Assembly (NCBI RefSeq): GCF_001180225.1
Contig: NZ_CVST01000066.1
Location: forward strand, 1 to 64,000
DNA: 64,000 bases
Direction of reading: 5' to 3'
DNA from: Candidatus Pelagibacter communis
GTDB lineage: Bacteria; Pseudomonadota; Alphaproteobacteria; Pelagibacterales; Pelagibacteraceae
Part shown: positions 16,046 to 25,015 of the stretch, piece by piece
Layout: every line of letters begins with the position of its first letter
How positions within the stretch are numbered: the stretch's first letter is position 1
Program-made: the position numbers and the translations under genes
Notes under the pieces: model-generated
The model's input: only the letters and a program-made list of their open reading frames with translations
Told to the model about the DNA's origin: nothing
Databases searched by the model: none

Positions 16046-16095
16046 CACTTGCCGATTTGATCCTATTGCGGGCATAAAACTGCTAAAATGGAATT
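16046..16095 (+). promoter_or_regulatory. SAM-II riboswitch aptamer (first of a tandem)
   Basis: The segment follows the SAM-II pattern. A short P1 stem, TGCC (16050-16053) with GGCA (16071-16074), encloses the conserved GATTTGATCC...TATTGC loop. It is followed by the A-rich linker and the TGCTAAAATGG element, which forms the pseudoknot. SAM-II binds S-adenosylmethionine. It sits about 80 bases ahead of metY, too far to cover that gene's ribosome site directly. A 6-bp hairpin (AATTTT/AAAATT, 16092-16106) follows, but there is no T run after it, so an effect through termination is uncertain. Confidence 0.8.
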
Positions 16096-16112
16096 TTCAT
16101 AAAATTATAATC

Positions 16113-16171
16113 GGTAGGCATTTGAACTGTATTGTGCGCCTTGCATAAAGCAAAAGCACTAAAAAAGGAGT
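16113..16171 (+). promoter_or_regulatory. SAM-V riboswitch aptamer covering the metY ribosome-binding site
   Basis: P1 pairs AGGC (16116-16119) with GCCT (16138-16141) around the conserved ATTTGAACTGTATT loop. A small hairpin TTGC/GCAA (16141-16144 with 16150-16153) follows. GTGC (16134-16137) can pair with GCAC (16156-16159) as the pseudoknot, immediately before ACTAAAAAAGGAG. The Shine-Dalgarno GGAG (16167-16170) lies five bases before the metY ATG. Ligand binding should therefore block translation. SAM-V is known from SAR11 marine bacteria, including tandem SAM-II/SAM-V leaders at metY; here the two aptamers are 17 bases apart. Confidence 0.88.
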
Positions 16172-16175
16172 AAAA

Positions 16176-17504
16176 ATGAGTACAAAAAGAAATAATCCAG
16201 AAACTATTGCGATACATGGTGGAGATTACAGAAGTGATCCAGCCACAAATTCAGTAGCAGTTCCAATTTATAGAACAACCTCGTATCAATTTAATAACAC
16301 TGAACATGCAGCAAATTTATTTGCGTTAAAAGAGTTTGGAAATATCTATACACGAATAATGAATCCAACTAACGATGTGTTGGAAAAGAGAATCGCTGCT
16401 CTTGAAGGTGGTCTTGCAAGTTTAACTGTTGCTTCTGGTCAAACTGCTTCTACTTTTGCAATATTAAACGTTGCTCAAGCTGGAGACAATATTGTTAGTT
16501 CAACAGATCTTTATGGTGGAACAGTTTCTTTATTTACACATACTTTAAGTAAGCTTGGTATAGAAGTAAGATATGCAGATCCATCAGATCCAAAAAACTT
16601 TGAAAAAGCAATAGACGATAAAACTAGAGCTTTTTATGGAGAAACATTACCAAACCCATATTTAAGAGTTTTTCCAATTAAAGAAGTTTCAGATATTGGT
16701 AGAAAATATAACATTCCATTAATCTTGGATAACACTGCTGCCCCTGTAATTTGTAAACCAATTGAACATGGTGCTGCTGTGGTTGTTTATTCTTTAACAA
16801 AATATATAGCTGGTCATGGAACAGTAGTCGGAGGTGCACTAGTAGATGGTGGAAATTTTGATTGGACAGCAGATCCAAAAAGACAGCCACTATTTAATGA
16901 ACCTGATGCTAGTTATGGAGGTGTTGTTTGGGGTAAAGCTGTGCCCGAATTAACAGGTGCAAATGTTGCTTTTGCAGTAAGAGCGAGAGTAACCTTGTTA
17001 AGAGATTTAGGATCAGCACTTTCTCCGGATAATGCATTCGGTGTCATACAAGGACTTGAAACAGTTGCTTTAAGGATGAAACAACACTGTGATAACGCTG
17101 CAAAAGTGGTTGAGTACTTAAAAAATCATAAAGCAGTTAAGAGAGTTATTTACGCTACTGAACATAATGAAGAGATATCAAGTCGAGCAAAAAAATATCT
17201 TAAAAATGGTAATGGTGCTTTAGTTGGTATTGAATTATCTGGTGGTATAGAAGCTGGTAAAAAATTCATTGAGGCTTTAAAAATGTTTTACCACGTTGCA
17301 AATATAGGTGACGCTAGAAGTTTAGCAATACACCCAGCAACAACAACTCACAGTCAATTAAATGAGGATGAATTAGCTGCTTCAGGTGTAACCCCAGGAT
17401 ATGTTAGACTTTGTATTGGTTTAGAACATATTGATGATATCATTGATGATTTAGATCAAGCTTTAGACAAATCTTCAAAAGGTAATTTAAAAGCAGTTAG
17501 TTAA
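16176..17504 (+). CDS. metY: O-acetylhomoserine sulfhydrylase (PLP-dependent Cys/Met metabolism enzyme)
   Basis: A 442-residue enzyme of the trans-sulfuration PLP family. Key segments are YTRIMNPTNDVLEKRIAALEGG (58-79), VASGQTAS around residue 86, LDNT (174-177) and the PLP lysine K209 in YSLTKYIAGHGT. The long insert after the lysine loop and the total length fit MetY-type enzymes rather than the shorter MetB/MetC. It makes homocysteine (or methionine, with methanethiol) from O-acetylhomoserine. The riboswitch pair upstream puts it under SAM control, which supports a methionine role. It has one of the few strong Shine-Dalgarno sites in the window. Confidence 0.93.
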   Translation: MSTKRNNPETIAIHGGDYRSDPATNSVAVPIYRTTSYQFNNTEHAANLFALKEFGNIYTRIMNPTNDVLEKRIAALEGGLASLTVASGQTASTFAILNVAQAGDNIVSSTDLYGGTVSLFTHTLSKLGIEVRYADPSDPKNFEKAIDDKTRAFYGETLPNPYLRVFPIKEVSDIGRKYNIPLILDNTAAPVICKPIEHGAAVVVYSLTKYIAGHGTVVGGALVDGGNFDWTADPKRQPLFNEPDASYGGVVWGKAVPELTGANVAFAVRARVTLLRDLGSALSPDNAFGVIQGLETVALRMKQHCDNAAKVVEYLKNHKAVKRVIYATEHNEEISSRAKKYLKNGNGALVGIELSGGIEAGKKFIEALKMFYHVANIGDARSLAIHPATTTHSQLNEDELAASGVTPGYVRLCIGLEHIDDIIDDLDQALDKSSKGNLKAVS

Positions 17505-17531
17505 TTTTATTTATATGTCTACAAATAGAAA

Positions 17532-18557
17532 TTAATTAATCTGTTTTTTGTATTTTGAGATAAATATAAAATACAAAGTTGAAAGTATTATCAAAATAGA
17601 ATTTATCTGGTGTAAAGATGCGAATAACATTTTTACTCCAGATAAAATAGTTATCACTCCAAGAAAAATTTGAAATGCCAAAGTCAAACCAATTAAAGTA
17701 ATAGGTTTGTATAATTTTTTGTTTCCAGTATTAATTACTTTAAAGAGGATTAGAGCATATATGACTATAATTAAGTATGCTAAATTTCTATGTATAAATT
17801 GAACAATAGAGGGATTATCAAATACTTTTAAATTCAAAAACTCTTTAAAACTACTATCATCAGGAAAATAATTAACACCCATCAATGGCCAAGTGTTATA
17901 AATTTTGCCAGCATCCATACCAGATACAAAAGCGCCTATAATTAGTTGCAAAAATAATAAAACTAAAAAAATTTTTACTATAAAAAAATTAATAGAAACT
18001 GTTTGATTTGAAGAGGATGATAACTTTAAAAATTGCCAATATACAATTGATAAAATGATAAAAGCTGTTACCAAATGTATTGCAAGTCTATAATGACTAA
18101 CATCAATTCTTTCAACTAATCCACTAGATACCATGTACCAACCTAAAAACCCTTGAAAACAAACCAGTAAAAAAATAAGTCCATATTTTTTTATAATCCA
18201 AACTCCTTGTTTTAGTGAAAAATAAACCATTGGGAATAATACGGTTAAACCAATTATTCTCCCTAACTGCCTGTGCCCCCACTCCCACCAGAATATTACT
18301 TTGAATTCATCAAGAGTCATATTGAAGTTTTGTTGGCTGTATTCAGGAATTGTTTTATATAAACTAAAATATTCCAACCATTTTTCATTTGTAAAAGGAG
18401 GAAAAAAACCAACAAATAATTCCCAAGTCGTAATTGATAAACCGGAGTCAGTTAATCTAGTCAAGCCTCCTACCAATATTATTAAAGAAACTAAAACTAA
18501 TAATGATAGCATCCACAATTTAAGTTGATTATTTAAATGATTATTCTCACTGTACAT
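17532..18557 (-). CDS. ctaA: Heme A synthase, Cox15/CtaA type
   Basis: A 341-residue membrane protein with about eight helices in two repeats. Family motifs are GGLTRLTDSGLSITTWE (residues 30-46), WWEWGHRQLGR with its heme-binding His (near 90-100), and a second His in FIHRNLAYL (about 250) and SLHQINS (about 315). It oxidises heme O to heme A for the aa3-type cytochrome oxidase in the cytoplasmic membrane. It is convergent with metY and divergent from aroQ, with 43 bases between start codons. The oxidase genes are not in this window. Confidence 0.93.
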   Translation of the reverse strand: MYSENNHLNNQLKLWMLSLLVLVSLIILVGGLTRLTDSGLSITTWELFVGFFPPFTNEKWLEYFSLYKTIPEYSQQNFNMTLDEFKVIFWWEWGHRQLGRIIGLTVLFPMVYFSLKQGVWIIKKYGLIFLLVCFQGFLGWYMVSSGLVERIDVSHYRLAIHLVTAFIILSIVYWQFLKLSSSSNQTVSINFFIVKIFLVLLFLQLIIGAFVSGMDAGKIYNTWPLMGVNYFPDDSSFKEFLNLKVFDNPSIVQFIHRNLAYLIIVIYALILFKVINTGNKKLYKPITLIGLTLAFQIFLGVITILSGVKMLFASLHQINSILIILSTLYFIFISKYKKQIN

Positions 18558-18600
18558 GATCAGATAAATATAATAATTATTAAGTATTCCAATAAATTAA

Positions 18601-18891
18601 ATGTCGCCAAATAATAAAAAAAAACTAGATTTAATAAGAGTTAAGCTAGATAAATTAGATAATAAACTGTTATCACTTATAAAATATAGAACAAAGCTAG
18701 TTGAGGAAGTTTTAAAGCTTAAAGAATTTAAAAAAGAAATCGTAGATAAGAAAAGAATTAATTTTATTTTAAAAAAAATAAAAGCAAAATCCTTAAAACA
18801 AGGCATAGATCCAAAAATAACTAATCGTATTTGGAAAAATATGATTTGGTCTTATATTGATTACGAAAGAAGAAATTTTAAAAAAAAATAA
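18601..18891 (+). CDS. aroQ: Chorismate mutase, AroQ class (type II)
   Basis: A 96-residue all-helical protein. The pattern LDKLDNKLLSLIKYRTKLVEEV, with Asp/Asn and Arg in the first helix (about residues 15-36), then KKEIVDKKRINFILKKI and a C-terminal helix with IWKNMIWSYIDYER, matches stand-alone chorismate mutases. It converts chorismate to prephenate for Phe and Tyr synthesis. Fusion partners such as prephenate dehydratase are absent. It is convergent with rpmG, with one base between the stop codons. Confidence 0.85.
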   Translation: MSPNNKKKLDLIRVKLDKLDNKLLSLIKYRTKLVEEVLKLKEFKKEIVDKKRINFILKKIKAKSLKQGIDPKITNRIWKNMIWSYIDYERRNFKKK

Positions 18892-18892
18892 T

Positions 18893-19084
18893 TTATTTAC
18901 TATGTGGTGGAAGTTTTTTCTCCACAAACATTTCGTGTTTTCTAGTATCAGGATTGTATTTTTTTGCAGATAATTTTACTTTAGCTTTTTCGCCACCTGC
19001 AGGTTTTTTTACATAATAAAAATAAGGACTATCTGGTTTAGCTTCAGGCACCATTCTAACTTTTACGTGTGTTTTTTTTGCCAT
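18893..19084 (-). CDS. rpmG: 50S ribosomal protein L33
   Basis: A 63-residue L33: VRMVPEA near the start, then YFYYVKK, the YNPDTRKHEMFVEKK core and a short tail. It lacks the zinc cysteines of the Cys-containing L33 type, so it is the zinc-free form. An insertion of about eight residues (KPAGGEKAK) enlarges the middle loop. It follows the MerR-type gene with no spacer. Confidence 0.93.
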   Translation of the reverse strand: MAKKTHVKVRMVPEAKPDSPYFYYVKKPAGGEKAKVKLSAKKYNPDTRKHEMFVEKKLPPHSK

Positions 19085-19447
19085 TTATTTTAATGTTTTT
19101 AAAATTTTTGATATTTTAGTTAACTTATTTTTTAATTTTTCAGCTTTTATAGATTTATCTGCCATTTCGTCAAGCTTTAAAGTATCTTCATTATTAAGGA
19201 TCTTTTTAACTCCATTAATTGTCATTCCTTGATCTTTAAGCAAATATTTAATCTTCTTAAGAAGATCAATATTTTTTTCATCATAGTATCTTCTATTAGA
19301 ATTAAGAATTTTTGGCTTGATTTGTTTAAACTGTGTTTCCCAAAATCTTATTATATGTGTAGGCAAAGAACCCTTCTTATTGACTTTTAAGTCTAAAATT
19401 TTAGCAACTTCACCAATAGTTTTATAAGCCTGATCAGCTTTATCCAT
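19085..19447 (-). CDS. MerR family transcriptional regulator
   Basis: A 120-residue protein with a MerR winged helix at the N-terminus: YKTIGEVAKILDL (residues 8-20), THIIRFWETQF (31-41), then NRRYYDEKNIDLLKKIKYLL (51-70) and the second wing-helix GMTINGVKKIL (74-84). The usual metal-binding cysteines are missing and the C-terminal helix is short. In alphaproteobacteria a MerR-type gene commonly follows ihfA, as here, where the two overlap by eight bases. The target and effector are unknown. Confidence 0.88.
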   Translation of the reverse strand: MDKADQAYKTIGEVAKILDLKVNKKGSLPTHIIRFWETQFKQIKPKILNSNRRYYDEKNIDLLKKIKYLLKDQGMTINGVKKILNNEDTLKLDEMADKSIKAEKLKNKLTKISKILKTLK

Positions 19448-19739
19448 AATCTTTAAGATTTATAAACTCTTTAAATTCTTTTGAAGGTTTAAATAAAACA
19501 ACATCCCTACTAGTTATTACTTTAGTTTCCTTAGTTTTTGGGTTTCTACCAATTCTACTTTTTTTTTGTCTAATAGAAAAAGTTCCAAATTTAGATAATT
19601 TTAGCTTTTTCTCAGATTTAATGCTGGAAATAATTGTTGATAAAAAATCATCAATTAAATTTTCTGAAATCTGTTTAGAAAAACCTAGTTGCATATAAAC
19701 TAAATTAACTAAATCTTTTTTAGTTAAATTTATTCTCAT
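19440..19739 (-). CDS. ihfA: Integration host factor alpha subunit
   Basis: A 99-residue HU/IHF family DNA-bending protein. It begins with NLTKKDLVNLVYMQLGFSK, has the KFGTFSIRQKKSRIGRNPKT arm (residues 46-65) whose Pro intercalates into DNA, and ends with FKPSKEFKEFIN. Position after plsX and before merR fits IHF-alpha rather than HU. It shapes nucleoid structure, promoters and recombination sites, including those of tyrosine recombinases. It directly follows plsX; the fabH gene usually between them is absent. Confidence 0.9.
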   Translation of the reverse strand: MRINLTKKDLVNLVYMQLGFSKQISENLIDDFLSTIISSIKSEKKLKLSKFGTFSIRQKKSRIGRNPKTKETKVITSRDVVLFKPSKEFKEFINLKDYG

Positions 19740-20741
19740 TTAAAGATTCTGTTTAATTTTTTCTATCAAATTACCTTTAACAATTCTGTGGCAAACATCT
19801 AACGAGTTAGCAAAGCCAACGTAATCGGTACCACCATGACTTTTTACTACTGGAGAGTCTAATCCTATAAAAATTGCACCATTGTACAACCTTGGATCTA
19901 ATCTTTTTTTAAATTTTTTTAAATTTGAAATATTTAGAAGAGAAGATAGTTTTCCTATCCAATTTCCAGTCATCGCTTTTTTTAATTCACTGGTAATAAA
20001 ATTTGCAGTCCCTTCAGCTGTTTTTAATGCAACATTCCCAGTAAATCCATCTGATACAATTACATCAACTTTACCGTCCATTATGTGATTGCCCTCGATG
20101 TACCCTGAGAAATTAAAATTTTCAGATTTTTTGTCATTAAGAATTTGATATGTTTCTTTTATTACTTCATTACCCTTTAATTCTTCTGAACCAATATTCA
20201 ATAAAGCAACATTGGCCATTTCATTTGGATATAACGAGTTATAAAGTGCAGCTCCCATCGAAGAAAAATCACTTAGATTTTTTGTACTGCATTCAATATT
20301 AGCTCCAAGATCTAATACAACGCTCATGCCTTTTTTATTTGGCCACAGCGCAGATAAAGCTGGTTTATCTATATTTTCAATCATTTTAAGATTCAATTTT
20401 GATACAACTAATAGAGCGCCAGTATTACCAGCAGATATAACTATATCAGCATGCTTTTCTTTAACACTTTGAATAGCAAGCCACATACTTGTGTCTTTTC
20501 CTCTTTTTGCACCTTCTAAAGGACTGTCAGTACTTTTAATTGCATTCTCTGTATGAAAAATTTCATAGAATTCTTTATTAATTTTGTTTTCAATTAATGG
20601 AGAAATTTTATTTTTATCTCCAAATATTTTGTAAAAAATGTTTTTATTTGATTGATGGTTATGAATGATTCCATCTATAATTTTTTTTGGTGAACCATCA
20701 CCACCCATTGCATCAACTGCAATTTTAATTTTTTCGGACAT
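19740..20741 (-). CDS. plsX: Phosphate acyltransferase PlsX
   Basis: A 333-residue PlsX. Family segments are the N-terminal VDAMGGDGSPKKIIDG (residues 8-23), GNTGALL (about 104-110), LGANIECS and the VSDGFTGNVALKTAEG loop. It turns acyl-ACP and phosphate into acyl-phosphate, which the membrane enzyme PlsY then uses to make lysophosphatidic acid; plsY is at 56703-57281 in this window. It starts 12 bases after rpmF and ends against the ihfA start. Confidence 0.96.
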   Translation of the reverse strand: MSEKIKIAVDAMGGDGSPKKIIDGIIHNHQSNKNIFYKIFGDKNKISPLIENKINKEFYEIFHTENAIKSTDSPLEGAKRGKDTSMWLAIQSVKEKHADIVISAGNTGALLVVSKLNLKMIENIDKPALSALWPNKKGMSVVLDLGANIECSTKNLSDFSSMGAALYNSLYPNEMANVALLNIGSEELKGNEVIKETYQILNDKKSENFNFSGYIEGNHIMDGKVDVIVSDGFTGNVALKTAEGTANFITSELKKAMTGNWIGKLSSLLNISNLKKFKKRLDPRLYNGAIFIGLDSPVVKSHGGTDYVGFANSLDVCHRIVKGNLIEKIKQNL

Positions 20742-20753
20742 TAAGTAATTATA

Positions 20754-20936
20754 CTATTCTTTTGGGTCTAAAACTTGTCTACCCTTATACATACCAGTTT
20801 TTAAATCTAAATGATGAGAAAGTCTATATTCACCTGATTTTTTATCCTCAACTATATTTTTAGTTGAAAATTTCATTGTTTGGGCTCTTCTCATTCCAGT
20901 TCTGGAAGGGGTTTGTTTTCGTTTTGGTACAGCCAT
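20754..20936 (-). CDS. rpmF: 50S ribosomal protein L32
   Basis: A 60-residue L32, starting [18 protein letters not shown] and ending in the alphaproteobacterial [16 protein letters not shown] form. No zinc cysteines are present. It sits two bases after the chaperone gene and 12 before plsX. The DUF177 gene that normally precedes rpmF/plsX is not present. Confidence 0.96.
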   Translation of the reverse strand: MAVPKRKQTPSRTGMRRAQTMKFSTKNIVEDKKSGEYRLSHHLDLKTGMYKGRQVLDPKE

Positions 20937-20938
20937 AA

Positions 20939-21406
20939 TTACGAGTTACTTACACTTTTTAAATAAGAATTCAAAGTTTTTTTTGATAAATTTAAGTTAA
21001 ATTCCTCAAAATATTTAAGTAAATAAGCAATATTGTTAAAATCAACTAAAAATATTGATAATTTTTCAATTTTGTCAGTTTCAGATAAATTATCCCAAAA
21101 ATGAATCTCTGAAACCATGGAATGAAACAAATTTATATAATCTTTCATTTTTTTGTTTATAGATTGGTCACCATATCCTATTTCTCTTATGCTTAATTCT
21201 AACTGCCTAAAATTAAAATCATAAATTTCTTGTAGAATTTTTTTATTTTCCTCATTTTTATAATTTTTGAGAAAAAATGAAAAATGAAGCAAAAATAATG
21301 TCAATCTATCAGAAAAACTATCATCCCTATTTAAATCTTTATATAAATCTTTATTTCTAGTGAAATTAATTAAATTGTTATAAATATGTATATACTCATC
21401 ATTCAT
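20939..21406 (-). CDS. Ubiquinol-cytochrome c chaperone (CBP3-like) domain protein
   Basis: A 155-residue protein matching the CBP3/UQCC1-type chaperone domain: [18 protein letters not shown] (about residues 29-46), then [19 protein letters not shown] (about 69-87), the most conserved segment, and a helical C-terminus. It is thought to help assembly of the cytochrome bc1 complex. In alphaproteobacteria this gene usually lies next to bamE, as it does here. Its ATG and the divergent bamE ATG overlap by two bases inside the sequence CATG. Confidence 0.82.
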   Translation of the reverse strand: MNDEYIHIYNNLINFTRNKDLYKDLNRDDSFSDRLTLFLLHFSFFLKNYKNEENKKILQEIYDFNFRQLELSIREIGYGDQSINKKMKDYINLFHSMVSEIHFWDNLSETDKIEKLSIFLVDFNNIAYLLKYFEEFNLNLSKKTLNSYLKSVSNS

Positions 21407-21887
21407 GAATAAATTATATATATTTTTTTTATTTTTAATACTTTCAAATTGCTCTTTTAAGCCTGTTGTTAAACATCATGGTGTACCATTTTTGGAAAAA
21501 AAACAAAATAATTTAATAATTAATAAAAGTAATAAAAATGATATCACTAATATTTTGGGAAATCCTTCTACAACGAGTAAATTTGATAATGATGTATGGA
21601 TATATATTGAACGAAAACAAACACAATCAAAGCTAAGTAATTTTGGTAAAATGAAAATATTTAAAAATGATGTATTGGTTTTGGAAATTGATAAATATGG
21701 ATTATTAAAAAAAAAAAATTTATATAATTTAGAGGATATGGAAAATATAAAAATTTCAGATATTTCAACTAAATCAGGTATAAATAAAAGTTCTTTTATA
21801 TATTCATTTATGTCGAGTATGAGACAAAAACTAAATGACCCTCTTGGAAAGAGGGCCAAAAAACGTAAAGAAATTAACCAGCGATAA
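21405..21887 (+). CDS. bamE: Outer-membrane assembly lipoprotein BamE (SmpA/OmlA)
   Basis: A 160-residue lipoprotein. The signal peptide ends in a lipobox ILSNCS (Cys at residue 16). The SmpA/OmlA domain follows: [23 protein letters not shown] carries the conserved I-x-x-x-L-G-x-P-S core, and then WIYIERK. BamE is a non-core subunit of the BAM complex that inserts outer-membrane beta barrels. A charged C-terminal tail of about 50 residues follows the domain. The gene overlaps the end of hppA by 14 bases (convergent), and its start codon overlaps that of the divergent chaperone gene. Confidence 0.85.
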   Translation: MNKLYIFFLFLILSNCSFKPVVKHHGVPFLEKKQNNLIINKSNKNDITNILGNPSTTSKFDNDVWIYIERKQTQSKLSNFGKMKIFKNDVLVLEIDKYGLLKKKNLYNLEDMENIKISDISTKSGINKSSFIYSFMSSMRQKLNDPLGKRAKKRKEINQR

Positions 21888-23979
21888 CTGCTAACAATAA
21901 TAAAGCTACAATATTTGTAATCTTAATCATTGGATTAACAGCTGGACCTGCAGTATCTTTGTATGGATCTCCAACAGTGTCACCTGTTACAGCAGCTTTG
22001 TGAGCTTCTGAACCTTTTCCGCCATGATTTCCATCTTCGATATATTTCTTAGCATTATCCCATGCGCCACCTCCAGCAGTCATAGAAACAGCCACAAACA
22101 ATCCAGTAATAATAACTCCTAAAAGCATAGCTCCTACTGCGGCTAAGGCTGCTACCTGACCACCTATTGATAGAATTATAAAATATAAAACTACAGGTGA
22201 TAGTACTGGTAATAATGATGGGATTATCATTTCTTTAATCGCAGCAACAGTCAATAAATCAACTAATTTCGCATAATCAGGTTTTTGTTTTCTTTTCATA
22301 ATACCTGGAAATTTTTTAAACTGTCTTCTTACTTCCACCACAACAGCACCACCTGCTCTTCCAACAGCTTGCATTCCCATAGATCCAAATAAGTAAGGCA
22401 ACATTCCACCAATTAATAACCCAACAACAACATAAGGATTTGATAAATCAAAAGTTACAACTATTCCTTCAAGTGCAGAGCCTGCTTCTTTAGAAAAATG
22501 TTTGATATCTTCAGTATAAGCTGCAAATAAAACTAGTGCACCTAAACCAGCAGAACCAATCGCATAACCTTTTGTTACAGCTTTTGTAGTGTTCCCAACA
22601 GCATCTAGAGCATCTGTTGTTTTTCTAACTTTTTTATCTAAGTTAGACATTTCTGCGATCCCTCCAGCATTGTCAGTTACTGGGCCATAAGCATCTAACG
22701 CAACAACCATTCCAGCTAACGCTAACATTGTTGTAACAGCAATTGCAATACCAAATAGGCCAGCAATAGAATTTGTAATTAAGATACCAGCAACAATAAT
22801 TAAAGCAGGTATTGCTGTCGCTTCCATTGATACAGCCAAACCTTGGATAACGTTAGTTCCGTGACCAGTTGTTGATGATAAAGCTACAGATTTAACTGGT
22901 CTATAACTTGTTCCTGTGTAATATTCTGTAATCCAGATTAACAAACCTGTAATAACTAAACCAATTACTCCACAATAATATAAATCCATTCCATTAAATG
23001 TATTTCCATTAACAGTGTATTCATTTGTAAAACCAATTACATGATCAGTTACAGGCCAAAGAATAGCTAATGATGCAACGGCAGATACAATAAACCCTTT
23101 GTATAACGCGTTCATCACATTGTTATCTTTTCCAAGTTTAACAAAGAATGTACCTATAATAGATGTTAATAAACAAGCAGCACCAATTGTAAGAGGATAG
23201 ATCATCATATTAAGATCACCTACGAAGAAAATTGATGATAAAACCATAGTTGCAACAATAGTAACGGCATATGTTTCAAATAAATCTGCTGCCATTCCAG
23301 CACAGTCACCAACGTTGTCTCCAACGTTATCTGCAATTACTGCTGGATTTCTCGGGTCATCCTCAGGAATACCGGCTTCAACCTTACCAACAAGGTCAGC
23401 TCCAACATCTGCACCCTTAGTAAAAATACCTCCACCTAATCTTGCAAAAATTGAAATCAAAGAAGCTCCAAACCCTAAAGCAACTAGAGCATTCACTATT
23501 TCTCTTTCATCCACTTCAAATTTCAATAATAAAAAATAATAAACTGCTATTGCCAACAATGCTAAACCAGCAACCAACATACCAGTTACAGCACCAGATT
23601 TAAAAGCTACTGAAAGACCTTGAGCTAGACCTTTTCTTGAAGCTTCGGCAGTTCTAACATTAGCCTCCACAGAAACTAACATGCCAACATATCCTGCAAT
23701 ACCAGATAATGCTGCACCTATTAAATAACCAAGACCAACTAATGGGCTAAATGCAATACTAACAATTACAAGAACAGCTGCACCAACAATAGCAATTGTT
23801 TTGTATTGTCTTGCTAGATAAGCTTTTGCTCCAATTTGAATAGCTGATGCAATATCCTGCATTTTTGCATTTCCTGCGCTTGAATTTAAAATGTTTTTTC
23901 CAGTTAAGAACCCGTAAACGATAGATAAAAAACCGGCTCCGATTGTGTATAATAAAATAGTTTCGACAGTTGCGCTCAT
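21874..23979 (-). CDS. hppA: Membrane-bound proton-pumping pyrophosphatase, K+-independent type
   Basis: A 701-residue integral membrane enzyme with about 16 helices that couples pyrophosphate hydrolysis to ion transport. The substrate site [20 protein letters not shown] and [18 protein letters not shown], near residues 190-240, is intact, as are [13 protein letters not shown] and the [12 protein letters not shown]-terminal site. GNTTKA carries Lys where potassium-dependent enzymes have Ala, so this should be the potassium-independent proton pump. It recovers energy from biosynthetic pyrophosphate, useful in an oligotroph. A separate promoter probably lies in the 76-base gap before thiL. Confidence 0.96.
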   Translation of the reverse strand: MSATVETILLYTIGAGFLSIVYGFLTGKNILNSSAGNAKMQDIASAIQIGAKAYLARQYKTIAIVGAAVLVIVSIAFSPLVGLGYLIGAALSGIAGYVGMLVSVEANVRTAEASRKGLAQGLSVAFKSGAVTGMLVAGLALLAIAVYYFLLLKFEVDEREIVNALVALGFGASLISIFARLGGGIFTKGADVGADLVGKVEAGIPEDDPRNPAVIADNVGDNVGDCAGMAADLFETYAVTIVATMVLSSIFFVGDLNMMIYPLTIGAACLLTSIIGTFFVKLGKDNNVMNALYKGFIVSAVASLAILWPVTDHVIGFTNEYTVNGNTFNGMDLYYCGVIGLVITGLLIWITEYYTGTSYRPVKSVALSSTTGHGTNVIQGLAVSMEATAIPALIIVAGILITNSIAGLFGIAIAVTTMLALAGMVVALDAYGPVTDNAGGIAEMSNLDKKVRKTTDALDAVGNTTKAVTKGYAIGSAGLGALVLFAAYTEDIKHFSKEAGSALEGIVVTFDLSNPYVVVGLLIGGMLPYLFGSMGMQAVGRAGGAVVVEVRRQFKKFPGIMKRKQKPDYAKLVDLLTVAAIKEMIIPSLLPVLSPVVLYFIILSIGGQVAALAAVGAMLLGVIITGLFVAVSMTAGGGAWDNAKKYIEDGNHGGKGSEAHKAAVTGDTVGDPYKDTAGPAVNPMIKITNIVALLLLAVIAG

Positions 23980-24055
23980 ATAACCCTTAGTTGTTGGTTG
24001 TTAATTTTTTAAGCCCGGACAATACAAAAAAAGTCAAAAAAGACAATAATTAACT

Positions 24056-25015
24056 TCAAAATTGGTGGACATAACCACTTACATTATTGGCGATTTCTCT
24101 GCCTTTTTGATCTAAAATTAAAGACTTGTTTTTACCAGATAAAATAGTTCCTATTTTGGAAATTTTTACACCGAGAGATTTACTTAATTTATTTATGATT
24201 CTGGCATTGTTTGGTTTAGCAGTAAACAAAATTTGATAATCATCTCCATTAGAAACTAGATCAATTTTTTTTAAATTCTTACTATTGATAAGATTGGTAA
24301 GATTTCTTGATACGGGAATAAACTTTTCATAAATTTTATAAGAAACATTTTGCTTGTTTATTAATTTATTCAAATCTGTGATTAAGCCATCAGATATATC
24401 CATAGAACTAGTTGCTAGAGAAAGTAAATTTTTAGAAAACTTATTTTGGATATCAGGCATATAATATTTGTTAATAAAATACTTCGTTTTAGATTTATTT
24501 AATTTTATCTTATTTTTTAAAACTTGAAGTCCAATAAAACTATCACCTAAATTTCCTGTAACATATATATCATTATTTACATTAGATTGATTTCTGTAGA
24601 TTATTTTTTTTGAATATCCAACTGAAGTTATTGTAAAACTAAGTTTATTAGAAAAAGTTGTATCCCCACCTCCTAATAATAAATCATATTTTTTTTGCTC
24701 TTCCCTTAAAGAATTAGATATTTTTTTAAGATTATTTTTTGTAAAGTTTTTTTTGTTACCTGATCCAGCAATAAAATAATATTTCGGATCTACTCCTTTA
24801 CAGATTAAATCAGAAATTGAAGATCTTAAAATCTTTTTAATAACTAAATCTGGTTTTTTAAAATCTATAAAATGTGTACCTATGTTATATGTGTCTACAG
24901 AAATAACTAATCCTTTTTTTTTATCAAAAAAAACATCGTCATTTAAACTTAAAGCAGCTTTATTTTTTTTAGAAATATTAGAAAAATAATTATTTATTAA
25001 TTCAAATTCATGCAT
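24056..25015 (-). CDS. thiL: Thiamine-monophosphate kinase
   Basis: A 319-residue enzyme of the PurM/ThiL superfamily. The Mg-ATP site is seen in SVDTYNIGTHF (residues about 34-44), LLGGGDTTFS and MDISDGLITDLNKL. It phosphorylates thiamine monophosphate to the active thiamine diphosphate. It overlaps nusB by eight bases; nusB-thiL coupling at the end of a riboflavin operon is common in bacteria. Confidence 0.94.
   Translation of the reverse strand: MHEFELINNYFSNISKKNKAALSLNDDVFFDKKKGLVISVDTYNIGTHFIDFKKPDLVIKKILRSSISDLICKGVDPKYYFIAGSGNKKNFTKNNLKKISNSLREEQKKYDLLLGGGDTTFSNKLSFTITSVGYSKKIIYRNQSNVNNDIYVTGNLGDSFIGLQVLKNKIKLNKSKTKYFINKYYMPDIQNKFSKNLLSLATSSMDISDGLITDLNKLINKQNVSYKIYEKFIPVSRNLTNLINSKNLKKIDLVSNGDDYQILFTAKPNNARIINKLSKSLGVKISKIGTILSGKNKSLILDQKGREIANNVSGYVHQF

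Noticed and set aside
16092-16106. AATTTT/AAAATT hairpin between the two SAM aptamers as an intrinsic terminator
   Set aside because: It is all A-T and has no T run after it; it may be part of the aptamer linker, so it is not listed as a terminator.
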